This document shows, in pieces, positions 21,901 to 36,900 of a stretch of DNA of 64,000 nucleotides. The translations under genes were made by a program, and so were the position numbers. The notes beneath the pieces were generated by a model. It did not search any database and had not been told where the DNA came from. It was given only the letters and a program-made list of their open reading frames with translations. Each line of letters opens with the position of its first letter. Positions within the stretch are counted from its first letter, which is position 1. Source of the DNA: Vandiemenella viatica (lineage: Eukaryota; Arthropoda; Insecta; Orthoptera; Morabidae); contig CM061921.1 of the NCBI GenBank assembly GCA_031002005.1, forward strand, positions 177,886,935 through 177,950,934. Reading direction: 5' to 3'.

Positions 21901-24900
21901 TGAACCAGACAATGCGAATAATTAGCGGATGTATCAAGACCACTCCACTGTACTGGCTACCCGTTTTGTGCAACATCGAACCGCCTACAATAAGACGACA
22001 CAATCTCCTAATTGCCCAATATAATAAGATCTGTCATAACTTGGATCTGCCCATCCATGACGACATGGATAATCAGTTTGAGAGACTTAAATCAAGAAAT
22101 CCAAGCGTAAAAACATGTAAAACAGATTATATCTGATAATTCTAATGGGAGAGAAGCTTGGAAATTGGAGTGGATAGCCTCAGCCCCACCAGAATGGCAC
22201 TCCCTGTTTGACAGTCAACAGGCACTAAAGGGACTCTACCTTCCTCGCAAGACCTGGGCAGCTCTTAACAGAGTTAGGTCTGGTCATGGCAGATCTGCTT
22301 CATCTTTGTGCACATGTGGAATGAGAGATTCACCAAGATGCGATTGTGGTGAGGAAACGCAAACCATCCGTCACGTGACATTTGACTGCCCTCTTCGCGC
22401 CTTCAGGGGATCACCAATGGATTTTATTAACATATCAAATGAAGCTTTAGATTGGCTAAACCATGTTAATTTTGAATTTTAATTGTAATTTAATCTTAAA
22501 TTGTATTATTTTTGTGCAATGGCCATAAGCTAAATAAATTCCGAAGGTCAATTACACCTGCACTAATGAAGATATTGAGACTGTTGAACAGTTCGCATTC
22601 AGCTATAAACAGTTAATAGATAACACACTAGTATCAGTAATTAGAAACGAATATCGGCTGTGGACAATAAAATGGCAACGGAATCAGAATATTCCGCACT
22701 CGATTTCTGATCTAATAGAACATTGTGACTCTGAAATGTATCCAAGTGTAAAAAAGTGTTTATGTATTCTTGCTACATTACCCGTTAGTATAGCGACGGC
22801 AGAGAGATTTTTTTCTACCCTCCGGAGGCTCAAAACATGGCTTAGAGCGTCAATAGCAGAAGATCGTCTAACTGGACTCGCACTTCTGCACGTTCACAAA
22901 ATTCAAGTGGAGGAAGTCATAACACAATTTGCAAGAAAACGAAGAAGAAAACTTGAGTTTGTTATTTAATTAAAATTATTTTGTTGTAATAAAAAATTAC
23001 TATTTTTTATTTATATATATTATTGTAATTTTGAGGCCTCGTCTATGTGACCCCCCCCCCTGACTCGAAGGCTGGATCCACCCCTGCTTGAAACTACATT
23101 TAAAACGTTACATTCAAACAAGTTTCAAGTACATTTCACATGCTAGTTTAGCATGAACACAAAGAGCATTAACTCGCGACAAACAACTTTCTCCGAGCGA
23201 TGCAACACACACACTGCTGTGTCCTGTCATAGTACAATGCAGGCACCCAATCAACAATCGCTTCCTGTGTCAAAGATTGTTACTTAAATATGGCAACACT
23301 ATGCTATCCCGTTTATTAAACAAATTTCAATCTGTGGAAAAACAGCAATATTACAAATCAAGTTACAAACGTTAGTACAATAATTCAGGATGTAATTAAT
23401 AAACGCAACATAATTCAATAATAATAAATGATTGGGTGGTTTGTGATACTGTCACATAGTGTGCCTTTCAGATCAGTGTTTCACTTGTTGACCACACTCT
23501 TTCTTCTCAAATAGATGCTGGGGAAAAAACTGTGTGGTTCACGTTGTTTCTGCCTGTGGCGTCTCTTGGTGAATATACATGGAAGAACCTAATCGACACT
23601 CAACTGGCAGTAATCAGTGCCAGTTACACCAAGAAGTCGTGGAGTCTTCACGTTATAAAGTACTGCAACGATTTTATAAACACATAATCTATTTAAGTGG
23701 CACGTGACTATTCTCATGTTCTGATGCAAAAACTAATAGATTTTCACATTGAGAGTGTACACGTCATTGAAGTGTAATTCAATCCCAGTTCAACGCTGAA
23801 CTATGCAATGATAAAATTATAAATTAAAATACACAAAAATTTGATGGTACATGATGATGTTAGTTACAAAGTGACACAATATTAAAAATATCGTGTAGAG
23901 TGGACTGATAAATAAAAACAGTCTATCTGATTTTTCATTTATTTTACAGCATCATTCACTATATGTAACTAAATACATTTAAAGTGATAGAATTGATAAA
24001 GAACAATATTATATTTCATTTTAAATTTTCGGTAGCACACATTTCGTTATAAAAAATGCACTTTAAAATGTGTTTTTAACAAATATTTTCTCTTCAGTTT
24101 AAGCAATGATCGATATCCCAAATCTTAAATATTGTAGCATACTCAACTTAAGGTGTTTTTCTGAAAGAACCGCATCTTCTCCGATAGTTACACACATATT
24201 TTAACATCATTTTCCTTGTTATTGGACTTAGAATAGAACACATCTTCTGATGGTGGGTGGCCCCATTAGTGTTTCAGGTTATTCCATGATAATTTTCTGC
24301 CAGCCATCCAACACTTGTATCGTTACCTCTGACGCGAAAGCGATACAGTGCTTACAGTGCTTACAGCGCTAAGCCCACACCTACCTCTTTGAAAACGCCT
24401 TCTCTCGTCTTAAATACCTTTGCATCAAAGCAAATTATGATTATTATATATTATGGGTTGTGCATCTAATTTTAGTATCTGCACAACACTATTAAGTGGT
24501 GTGTATTCCACAACACCATCTTGTATTATTACACATTATGTAGATGTATTGGTAGCGGAATTCTCACTGTTATCAGATTCCACATGAATGTCTGCGGACC
24601 CGTCTTAAACGATTCATTTTGTCGTGATCAGTCAATTACGGTCAGAGGTACAAATGCGAGAAATTTATTGAGCTTTGACAATGGTGAGATAACCTGTTGT
24701 TTGTAGTAAGACATCTGAAATCTTGTGTATATGTACTAAAATGCTGATATTCTTTTTTTCGTAGAGATTAGACTCAAATTTTCTTACGGGAATTTTTCAA
24801 TAATTAGGAAGGCTTTTACATTTGTCATATTACTTTTATGAAACTCGGACGGAATACGTTCTTCGTTCTGTTTCCTCTTAGCCTGGAGCGCTAGAAAAAG

Positions 24901-27900
24901 GTACCTTAATATTTTAAACTATGCTATAGACCAATGTTTACTGTTTGTAGAAAGAAGTGGGTTTTAGCGAATGGGTATATATTTAAGCCTCAATAGCATA
25001 GCATGTTCAGACGAAGTAACTTTCTTATGCCCTTGGAGGCAGGTAACAGACGTCGAGAGCGTGAGAAGCCGTTCTCCCGCCCTGTCAGTTGGAAGGTACT
25101 TACTAAGACATAATAAGACAATTATGGGCAGTACCGGATTAGTCACGTAGCAGGAGTTAGCAAATCCTACGGACCCCGCGCCTTCAAGGGGGCTCCTAGG
25201 GGGTCCCCGCCGCACCTAGGAGTCCTAGCTTCTTGTTAGACGCGTGGTGAGTAGCTAATAAAAGTAGATTCCCCTCTCCAGACACATAGCCTTAGAGCGC
25301 AATTCTATACTCACGCTCAGCCAGTTTGTTCTCCACCATGATGGAAGGAATACCTACACTTCATGTCTGAGTAACAGGTAATGACTTAATTACATTCTGT
25401 CATCATCTGTTGGCTTGGAAAAGACACTTCAAGTGACTAGATTTTCATTAGTAATCTTACTGAATTGAATCAGAGGTATTTCCATGCACTCGTATTTGTC
25501 GATGTAGTTAATTTCAGTGAATTTATTTAAGTTGCTTAATATTTCCCCTGCTATTTCATTTTCTAACGCTGTATTCCTGATTATTTACTAGTTATAAGTA
25601 AAAGTAGGAGGGTAATATCTTCGATCACATGATCACATATCTCAGATAAAACGCATCTGGGTGTGATTGATCGAAGCGTACCGCTCGGGTCGCTATAACG
25701 AATTGCAGTATCAACTTCTGAAATTAATGTACAGTAGCTTTATACAAATACGTTTTGCTCACATGAACATGAGGCACTTTTCGATGAATTTACTGTTGAC
25801 AAATTCACTTTTCTGCGAATTCTGCAACTTGGTCGCACCACGTCTTCTTAATGGTCAAAGGGCCGGTCACTGCAGGCTGCACGTCGACGAGATTCTGCCA
25901 TTCGGTTCTCCGAAGTAGATGCATTTGGCAGGACAATTATTGAGGTAAAAGCATACAGTTATCCCAGCCACTATTTGGAAGGAGATGGTGTGCTGCGGTA
26001 TTGAATAAACCGAACACTACATCAAACTTTTGATTCACCAGCGTTCAGTTGAGACACCAATGAGAACAACAGTACCTGGCGGACCAAGTCTGAGCGCTGG
26101 AGCTAGCAGACCGGTTGAAAGAAGTGTAAGCATGTTCAAGCCTGCTCAACTCTGTCTACGAAAGAACACCTGTCAGCAATTCATCAATATGTCAACGGCA
26201 CGTCCTGTGACTGGAGTGGTAGGGTTAAGGCTGTTCAATTCTGTCCCGCAGTTCATCAATCTGACATCTGGTGTCAGTCTAAATGTGCGTAGAATGAACC
26301 TACAACACGGGATCTACAGGTTTTTACTACACTTGAAGACTGTTGTGTCAAACGCAATAGACATATGACGTAAATCATTCAGGGAATTGATGTAATTTTT
26401 TCCGGTTTAAATGATTTTGTATCAATTCACGCAACTTTTAAGAAAATTTAGAGAACTTTGTAGAATTCTCACTATTAGAAAGAAAAACGTGGTTTAAACC
26501 TAGACTGGTGGTTGATAATGGAGAACTGATGTATTTTGTGGTGAGTTTATGTATTTTTAGTTATTTTCATCATTTTTGGGCGAATTCATGTAATATTCAC
26601 CATTTTTTGGGTTTAATAAATTTTATATATTTTTTACAAAAATACAATTTGCCACTTATTCACAATATCAAAGCGTACTAGTTCTAACCACTGATAGCGT
26701 GCAGTTCATATATCAGCTGAGATTCAGTAAGTTTAAACAGTACTTTCAAATAGAAATTTTCACGCTCATGTATTGACAGTACAACGATTGAACCATTACT
26801 TGAAGACGATATATCCCTTAACTCCATTACCTAATAAGTAACACTCTATTCTGGCATGAGAATACTTGTAAACTAGTTGACTTATTGCTAATGAATCTCT
26901 AATTTATTTATCTTGTCAAATTTATAATCCATACGTTTTCAGAGTTTGTAAGTGACAATAGCAGAGCAACTTGTTCCATGTACTGATGTATTACTTGGTT
27001 TAAGGTTATAATTTTTGTGTATGTTAGCAATCCAGCATCTTGGAGAGCAGTTCGATGAAAACTTTTACTGTCTAAATTTATTCTGTTGATAATTTTGATC
27101 TGTGCCCATATAAAGCAATTTTGGTTTTATTAACTGAAGAATGACCAATTTATAAAGAAAATGGTACATCTGCAGAGTAGATAGATCGAAAATGGACATT
27201 CCTAAGCAGACTAGCTTGTTGAATAGCATCTGCGCTTTCACTATCACCAAGGCCACAATGTCTTTCCTGAAAAAATTCATCCAACTGAAATTTAGTGAAG
27301 CTATATGCCTGCGAGCGTAACGACAGCCCGTCGAGCTACTGCTCAGTTTCATGTTGCGGTATTTCTGAATGTTCTTCATTGTCTTCCGAAAATTTCGTTT
27401 GAACAACTTGAAATTAGAAATATCTGTATGGTGCAAACGCGTGTGGAGAGATGTATTCTTTCAACTACGCCGACTGGTTGAAAGATATTACCCCGTGTAT
27501 GTTGTTCAACACCATCCCCAAGCAGAACGCACTGAGCGTTATTTTCTGGTGCAGTCATCAACTGGGATAAGGAAGAACCAGGAGCGGCTTTATGGTCTGG
27601 TAGCTTGTCGTGTCTATCATGGGGAATCGTAACGTCTACCTGGAAAACGAACATTATGATGATTATGAAGCCTATGATAGGCTAGCAATGTGTGAAACCC
27701 ACAAGGTGGTAGACATTCTTAGATGACCCGACCGTGTAGATTGTTATGTAGAAATACATGCTAAAATTTATAGGTGCTTTGTGGTTGCACTTCGCCATAT
27801 ACTAGTTATTTTCCTTGGCGTACTTATAGATACACTAACAAATATTGCCATGAGTTCTTTGTTCAATAAAGAGCAGCATTTGAATATCTGGCAGAAGGTC

Positions 27901-30900
27901 GCGTGAGTGCTCTATAAAATTGTCTTCCACGAAAGGCCTAAAAATGTTAGGTAGTGAGCGAGATCCAAGATGCATTTCCTCATATATACAGTCTTAAATT
28001 TTTCAGATAAATCCACAAGTAACCGCACATCTGTTTTGAGTACAGACTTGTATATTTGCCCAAGGTTTAGGTCTGGAAAATCCGCTACACTTGTGTTGAG
28101 TTTTCGTAACCATCCTCCGAAGCTACTGACTTCGACAACGAAATATAAAATTTTCACTTGGAAAGGAGCGTGGCCCCAGAGAGTTTCTTCCATGAATCCT
28201 TGTATTCGTAAGGGAAGACACCTTTACGCTTAGCCAACTGGAAATTTTAGGTGCGGTGAAGTGTGCACGGGTAATACACATTTCCTCGTCTTTTACTGTA
28301 CCAATTATCTTATCCAATGGGATCTGCAAGAAACTGTACGAGTCCAGAAATCGTAATGTGATTGACGTACCTAGTATCTTTTTAAGAAACTGGACTTATC
28401 GTTCATTGTTTACAGGTACAACACTCACAATCATTATCATTGTATGCTATAGCTCTAATTATGAAGTACACACAATACTCACATTGTGATAGCAGATGGG
28501 TATATACCTTTCATTTTTGTACTGTAAATTGCCTGAATTTTCCGGTGATATGGCTGTCTTTGATCGTCCCCGAATCAGTACCTTTCCCCCAGGTGTATCA
28601 TACTGTAGTATGAGTGAATTATGCTTCCTGCTCTGCTGTCACTACAGAATACACTCCCTGTAATCTTATCAACTTCTTTGGCAAGTTCGATGTGTTGTCT
28701 AGATTGCAGAGGCCTCGAGGTCACCTCTGCACGTATGAATGAGTTCTAAATATATTTCAAACGCATGTATACGACAAATGGTGCACGCCGTGGGTGCACA
28801 AAATTCTAGAACATCAACATCTTGTGTTGTTTATCTGGTAGATCAACCCTAACAGCATCCACACGTGCGGTTTTCAAGAGTTCTTCGCGACCAAAATCAT
28901 GCAAACATCTATCACGCACTTTTATATGTCTAGTGAATTAAGTTAAGGATTTTGTAACTAACCCCGACATGTTCTTCATTCAATAACTAGAAATTAATTA
29001 TTTAATTCAATAATCAACAAGATTTATTTTTATAGAATTTTTATTTGCCTATCGGTTGAGGCAGCTAAAAATAAATCCCATCGATTCAACTGTTCAAATT
29101 TTGCTACATGAATTTGGGGAGAGGCAATAAGATTGAGGTTTTTGCCACGATCTTTAGCCTGAAATCCACTGAATTTCAACTTTCTTTCTAAAATCACATT
29201 CAACACCTCCAGGGAAGTGTTTAGTAAGAATTATCGCATTTTAGTTAAAAGCAATTACGTGATGTATAAAAATGATTTTCCTTCTAAATTTTTAAATCAC
29301 AAACCAACCCCGATATCTTACAGTGGTTGTAGGAGGGCTTATGATTATAACTGCAAATTGTTCTTGTCAAATTTCAAAAGACTTTTTAAGGAAATCGTGT
29401 TCCTCTTAAAAAGTTTGTTGACAGTCTATCTGCGTAAATACTGGCTTTGAGAAGAAAGTTTAATATCGCATTCGGCTCAACCGTTTCATCTACCTGTCGA
29501 GTGCGTTTGGAGGATGTCAGCAACGCAGGAATGGGGTTCAGACCTGAAACAAAAAATACAACACTATAGCACCAGAAAACTAGATATTACAGCACTACAG
29601 ATGACTTACCCCGATCAACATTCGGTTCCATGTCCCACGGGTTGGCTTCTTAGAGAAACCATAACACCATCGGCCAAGTAGGCAGTGATGTGATGTGTCA
29701 TGTCCCACACGTTGGAGTCAGATACATCTGACAAACCCTCATACGTTTCTGAAAATCAATACGTTGCGCGACAGAATCGATACACTGAAAACATTCAAGT
29801 TAAGAGCAAAAAAAAATCAATGACATTCGATCTATGGTTAAAAGAGAATCAATGTATTTACTGTCAGAATAATATAGTGCACACCAAGTGGTCGAAGGTG
29901 GCGGGGCGATATATGTTGCATGACATGATACTACCAATATCCACGTTGGCTGCTAGTTAAAAATCGTCTCAGATGTACAATCATGTGTTTTTGGAAATTA
30001 ACTGTATTTTCCGCCTTCAAAACGATGCTTGCTGCGTGATGTGATGGAACTGAACTAATGACACCATGAAAATATTAAAAACCTAAAACGTCTTTGTCTA
30101 TAGTGCAAAATACGAGACGTTAGGTATCACATAACCTGGTTGATTATGATTTTAGGCAGCTGGCTGCTTGATCTTCGTGGTATGCAGCATATCTGGCATA
30201 GGTGGCTGGACGACATGTCGTCTGCCGTGCCCACATGCGATAGCGCCTGGGAGACATGCAGCCAAGGCAACTCGTGTGTCTGGCTGGTAGGTAGTCCAGG
30301 CGATTAAGGACGAGCGGCTGAACTTGGCGTTTCTGTAATATGGGTATAGGTCCATAGTGTCTGTACAAATACTGCAAACATCAATGTGACAGTGGGTAGT
30401 ACGTACCAATTTTCGTCCTATTTAATGATTCTACGTCATCTAGTGCGAAAATTTTCAATGGTGGAGTCATCAGCTCTGGAAAAATAACTCTAAGTTTTAT
30501 ATCTACTATAAATTAACTATGAGCAGGCATCACAATTCATCAAGTGGTACTTGCCGCTTTAGATCCTCATCAAAGATGTTTGAAATCATGTCCATAATTT
30601 CTGTGTCGAATGATTGCAGGTCGAGCAGATGCAGACATCTTGAAGGCTCTGGACCGGTCAGATCTCTTCTTTGGTACTGTATTGTGTATAATAGACTTTA
30701 TATCATTTGAGCACGTAAGCCTTGTGTGAACTTCCATTGTTTTCAAGTGACTATGTTTGTCTGAAGTGAAATTTTTTTAGCATTGGTGAAGCAAAAGTCG
30801 TACTATGGAACAAATATTCCTTAGCGAAATCTGTAAATCTTCGTATAAATTTAATAACAGCGTGTTTGTGCTAGTTGGCCACATGTGGTAAAAATATGAA

Positions 30901-33900
30901 CTGTTCTACCGAATAATTATTTCGGCATTTCACATTGTTTTCAGAAATATTTTTTTTTCAATTATTCAGTTGTGACCGTGAAAAGAATATGTTACTTTTC
31001 ATTGAAAGTATGAACGATATTCATTCTTATATAAAACCGCAAATATCTAGGCCAAGATTCATTTCTGGAGCTGTGTACTCTATATAGTGAAAATCATAAT
31101 GCGTATTTCAAAAATGGAATAGTGAACATACTTTAATACAGAATAAGAAGTAAAATCTTTATGTTTGTCGCGAGCAACTTCATGTTGTGAGGTATGAAAA
31201 TCTTAATAATAATAATTGCGATGGGGCATCAGCTTCCTATTCACCTACGTCCGCACATGTAATTAATTTAATCTACTTTTGGTTTGAGGAAGATATTAAT
31301 GGCCCGGAAATGAGCATTAAATGTGGGGGTATGGAGTAACTGAATTAATACAGGTGCCACAGAAAAATGTGTCCTGGCTTATAAAGTGGTTTACTTTGTT
31401 ATTATTAAAATATCCACGCTGAACGTAAATAGATCGTATATTTCCATTCACAATGTTCATTCGTTAGGTTCACTGTAGGATGTTTTTTAAGTTGAACAAT
31501 ACAAATTGTGGAGAGTTTGTCAGTATGCTTTATAATGCATAAAACGGTATTGAACCGTAGCGCACAGTTTGAGACGGTTTCATGATGCTACGTAGTGAGG
31601 TCTGGGACTGTTTATTTAAGTTCACTAAGATCTATGCACGCTTCAATTGCTTTTGTGTGCAAGACGGTGTCATGTGCAATAAAACCATTAAGCGCGTAGA
31701 AAGAAAGAACCTACCAAAACTTAATCCCGTCTTTTTTTGTGCTTATGGCTTGACGCTTCGTCGAGTCATTAGAGGGGGGGAAAGGATGGAGAGGGGAAAG
31801 GAACAGGAAGTAATTCGGCCATGGCCTTTTTAAGGAACCATCGCGGCATTTGCCTGGAGTGATTTGGGTAAACCATGGAAAACACACATCTGGACGCCCG
31901 GACGGGGATTCGAACCAGTGCCTCCCGAATTTGACGCCAGAGCAATACTGCTCACCCACCACGCTCGGTACAACCAAGACGAATTGTTTTATTAGACCCT
32001 AGCCACAACGCGAGAAATCTAGCAGGATCTTACGCAACAGCTGCAGGTGGTACCAATATCCTGTTCCAAGTATTCGGTATGCGTAGCAATGGAAGAGGAA
32101 GTTTCAAAACAGTTAAAAGTTTATACTGTAAGATTCTGGAGTTTTTGTTATAAATGTAAAATGGCTGGAGCGAATGGTAGGACGCGAAACGTTTGCTGGA
32201 TGACGGGATAGGTGAACGAGTATTGACGAATCACCCGCAGCCGATGCATGGCGTACCAGCGACGGGCACTATTTGATCTCTGGCCTCTTCTCGCCGACTG
32301 TTACCACTAGGGATACAGACAGCGATCTGCCGGACTGTGACAACCCCTGCTGCCACTGGTTCCAATGCAGCAGCATGACGAGAGAGCGATACTTACTGGT
32401 CGTAAATCTACGCTAATACGTGAGGGACGTTTGCAGTAATAGCCACTAGCTCAGTCAAACATGCCATGCGTTTTGTTAGTTTGTTAACTGCAGCAATGAC
32501 TAACTTAATAAATTCCTTATTTATGATACATCTCAGTTCTACTTGTTAATAAATTTTGTAAACCTATTTCATTAATTCCCTGCGATCATGTGTCATGTGT
32601 TTTAAAATTACAGTCAATATAAAATTTATTCTTTGTATAATGGCTCTTAGCTCTAAGACAAAGATTACCACAACTTAGGAGGAGCTAATTCGCTTTTCTG
32701 TCCAGCCTTTTTGCATTGGATATAACTCATGTCGGTTTCCAAGTCTATATTAAATCTGTCTTGTACTCTTTACCTTCAACAGAATATCAAAGTTTCATAC
32801 AAAGTCAATCGAAATTCCTATAAATAACATAAGTACACAACTCGGCAGTGACACACAGTATAATAACCAATTTCAATGGCAAAATAGTGTTGACACGTTA
32901 GCAATGACAGATGAGAATTAGCGTACAGCTAATTCTGAACATAAGAGACAGGTCAACCGTGTAAACCTTGCAGCCCCAGTAAGCGTTGGAGCGTCTGGCC
33001 AGTACACAATTTCGTTTAACATCATCCAAAACGTTTGCGGCCAGATGGTGGTTGTGGGCTTCAGCCCCCAGCATGGCGGTATGGTCTTCCTCGTGTCAAA
33101 CGCTGATGTAATATTTCAACCCATAATTAACAAACAAATGCGAAAGTCTTTTAGATTATGTCCTAAGCACGCCTTCTGTTAGAATACCACTACTGAACAA
33201 TCCAACCTGTTAATTTTATTGAATTTGCTATAATAGTAATAATATTTAATTAAATTTCAATGGAGCGCACGCTCCGGTGGCAATTTATCTACACATCTAT
33301 CTTCCCTCTTTCCTGCACCTACCTACATTTTCCCTCTACAAATTTTAACTTTAAATTCTTTCAACGTTTTTGGAAAATAATTCATTATTTCCTTTGATAA
33401 CTTATTTCAATCCCTGACAACCTTACCTAAAAAAGAGAATCTTACAACACCCTTGTGCCTGAAATCGAGTGCCAGCTTGTGATAATGATCATCTTTTCTC
33501 TTCCATGCATTACTTTTCATTCTTTTTTTTTTTTTTTTAACTGCTTTACGTCTCTCAACAGCGAGGTCTTTAGAGACGGGAAAGTATGGGGGCAAGGAAT
33601 TGGGAAGGAATTCGGCCATTGCCTTTTTAGGGAAGCATCCCGGCATTTGCCTGGAGTGATTTGGGAAACAATGGAAAACCCAAATCTGGATGCCCGGACG
33701 GGGATTCGAACCGCCGTCCTCCCGAATGCGAGGCCAGAACGCTATCCGTTACACCACCACGCTCGGTTTTACATTCTTACACCAATATCTTTCCATGTAT
33801 TATCACCAATTGTGCACTCCCATGACTTTCTTCACCCTGCTCTTGTCTTGCAATGAATCCCATTCCAGCTCTTTTATCATGTCTGTTGTTGATTGTATTT

Positions 33901-36900
33901 TGCGATAATTTCCAGAACCAAATCCAGTAGCCCTTTTTTGCTCCCTCTCCAACTCCTGTATTTGATACGCAAAATGTGGGTCCCATACTACACCACCATG
34001 TTCAAGCAATGGTCTGAATATAGTTTTGTAACTTAATTCCTTTACTTCTCTCGTACTTCCTCTCATCACTCAATCCAACAAGTGCAGGATTTTTAAACCT
34101 TTTCGTACTACCTGTCCAATGTGTCCTGCCCAGTTAAGCTTGTTATCAAAAGTAATGCTAACATATTTACATTTCAAGTCTTCAGCAAGCAATTCTTTCT
34201 CCACCTTATAATCATAATCAACCTTTAGTTTTTTATGTGAGTATCTAGTAAGCTGACTCTTATTTGCATTTATATTCATCCCTTGTTTACCAACCAAACT
34301 AGATCACCCTGCAGCTGTTTACGGCCCTCTACAGTTTTGATCCTTTCATACAGAATTATATCATCTGCAAACAATCTAATTTCTGATAGTAAACAATCAA
34401 CACAATTACTCATTAGAATAATGAATAGCAATGGTTCCAATACGCTACCCTATTGCATTCCAATTTTTACTTCCACTTATTTTGATACTGCATTTCCTAC
34501 CCTAACTTTCTTTTTCCTACCATTTAAAACTTCTTATACCCAGCAAATAACTTTCTCATCCACTCCAATAGTTTTTACCTTATTTACTACCATTTTATGT
34601 CTCACTCTGTCAAAACCCTTCCCTACGACCGATGTTATGTGATAGTTCCATTGCATGCGGCTTTTTATTGTTGACCCTAAGTACTTAAAGGAATCAACGT
34701 CTCCAAATATTTAATAGTTTACCTTGAAGGGTAATTTTTTTGTGAGTTATAAGCATTACCTTACAATTTTTGCAATTTAAGTTAAGTTGCCGCTTATCGC
34801 ACAGGACTGAAATAACGTCGAGATCATATTGAACTACTAAACAGTCAGCAGAATTCATTACTTCTATATAGATAACTTCATCAAAAAACAATCTTAAACA
34901 ACTATTACTATTATCTTCAAGAAGCTTTTAAAAAATCAGGAACGGATGTGGTCCCATTAAAATTCCCAGTAGGACGTTTGATTTAAAATTCACCCTTGTT
35001 ATAGACATAGAATTTGGAAAAGTGGCATGGAAAACTAGAAATAAGCCACATTTCTTTGGCCGAAAGCTAAACAAAAATGTGTACACAGGAAGTGAAATTA
35101 GTAATATGAAAGGCAGTAGTGAGACTTCAAATGGGATATTGTTCCGCTACTTGGAAACCTTCCGAGTAAAAGATTGACCTTTCATCGGATAAGATCTACA
35201 TGTCAGAACTGGCAAAATGAATTAAATAGAATCCAAATCTGATTGTTTGCATTACTTTCGCCATGTATAATACGGGAATGAAATAAGCGTATTCCACGAA
35301 GCGAGACTATACATCCAGAAGAATCTTTCCAACCTGGGCAAGGTTGACCATATATCCATCTCTGGTGATTCTGATTTCGGTTTTAAGCGATTTTGTAAAA
35401 GACCCTGAGGTCTGACCTTAGATAACTTGGATTTATTGCAGCCTCTGTCTTCAAAATAAAGTGAAATACGTAATAAAGTAATAGTAACAGTATAACTGTA
35501 CACTATCTATTCTATACAGCACAGGCTATATTGGCTAGCGTGATGTTATATTGAACACCGCTCTTGGATGTATAACATTTGTTATAATCTGAAATAATTA
35601 TAAAATCATCCATAAAATCAGGTCAAATTGGCTGTAGAATATTTTTGCCTTTTATCTAGTTGATTGTTTATTGTACGTGTATAGATAACTCCTACATAAT
35701 CATAAAACGCAATTGCAATTACGGATAAAAGCTGTTAAAGGAAACAGGGAATTAACGTTTATTTTCCTGATTATTTGAAAAGTCGTAATCAGTATGCAGT
35801 GGTGATCCCACGTTTCTGGATTTGTAATTGCTGCTTAGGCGGCTCTACACTCTCTCAGTTTGCAAGCACAGTGTAGAAAAGAGGTAGCAAAAGCGACTCC
35901 GTGGACAGTACACGTTCAGACTACCTACAGTTAAACCAGATTGATGCGTAACTGAACAGAATACTGTCAGGTAACAACATTATGAAGTGGTGACTTCACC
36001 CGGCAGAGCAAGCAGCCACAATCGAGCAGAAGAAAATTAAACAAAAGGTGTAAAAAAATTTAAAATATCACTTTGGTCTGTCATAGCGTGTCTTCTCTGA
36101 CCGGACCGAATTCAGACGAGATTGAGGCTGGGAGATGGCAGCCGGGTAATTTGCCGACATGGTTTTGTGTTCAGCTACAAGCTGTTTCGCACGGAGAAAG
36201 TGACTTCCAATTACAGAGTAAAAATTCAAATAACTTTCACGCTTAAGTGAAATTCGAGATTAAGAGGCTGCTGCAAACCAAGTGAGCTTCCATCGACAAG
36301 CAGACATTGGTATGAGACTGCGACGAATCATCTACTTGAACATTTGGTTTTTACCTGCCTGAAAAGAGCAGTGATAATTTTGTTTTCTCACAATGAAATT
36401 AAATAGAATCAACAGCAGTTCCATTCAGACATATAATGTTCCATTATATTTTTGATTTCGTCGGTTTTTTTTGCTAATTAAATATTGTTGAAAATTTATT
36501 ATCTCACGACACTCGATAAATGGCAAGTAACGTTTATTCTCTTTTAATAAAAGAGAATCAACGTTAATAGATTATATTTCGTGGTGAAGTTAAAGATTAT
36601 AATCGTTATCCAGTCGACAGCTGCACTAAATAGGGTTTTTAATGTATTTAAAACAGCCAAGTTATTTTTCATAATAGTCTGAACTCTTTCTTTTAACACT
36701 GTGTTCTCTCTCCTCACAGGCTCACCAAACGATGTTTACAAAATCTAATCTGAAGATCCACCGCACACAATGTTAATTACACCACTTGAAATTTCCCAGT
36801 AAAGATTGCTGTCCGCTCTTTCTTAATACTTCTGGAGCGACGACACATGCTCTCTGACCGAAGGTCTCCATTTTGCCTGCTGACCTGGTATTATTGATGC

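Larger units (their letters stand above)
17839..22969 (+). pseudogene. hAT transposase, split in three blocks
   Basis: Block 1 contains [12 protein letters not shown], then [20 protein letters not shown] (first catalytic aspartate region) and [12 protein letters not shown] (the ETRW motif). Block 2 carries [20 protein letters not shown] and [12 protein letters not shown]. Block 3 is the dimerisation domain, ending [20 protein letters not shown] and then [13 protein letters not shown], the classic hATC motif. Removing the SINE and one target copy restores the frame exactly ([13 protein letters not shown]). A 178-base stretch at 18827-19004 has intron features. Block 1 has one apparent frameshift near 18180. 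Confidence 0.8.
17839..23086 (+). mobile_element. hAT element (transposase and 3' TIR), interrupted by a SINE and a LINE
   Basis: Three separated blocks form one hAT transposase of the zinc-finger MYM / P52rIPK-like group: 17839-18547, 18789-19368 and 22538-22969. The 3' terminus (TGGATCCACCCCTG, ending 23086) inverts to CAGGGGTGGATCCAGCC, a typical hAT end. The 5' terminus is missing, cut by the neighbouring LINE. Nested elements are the SINE at 18548-18788 and the LINE at 19369-22537, each with target duplications. Confidence 0.8.
24600..29235 (-). mobile_element. Polinton/Maverick relic A: DNA polymerase B and capsid-like protein
   Basis: On the minus strand a protein-primed type B DNA polymerase relic (29235 to 27065) is followed by a relic of the capsid-type protein also found at 48680-49440 (25920 to 24600). 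Both genes are typical cargo of Polinton (Maverick) giant DNA transposons. The element has many stops and indels. I could not identify its terminal repeats, integrase, protease or ATPase. It sits within the long intron of ASS. Confidence 0.65.

Noticed and set aside
30144..30409. Two overlapping minus-strand frames
   Set aside because: Two frames open at once without motifs indicate composition, not coding.
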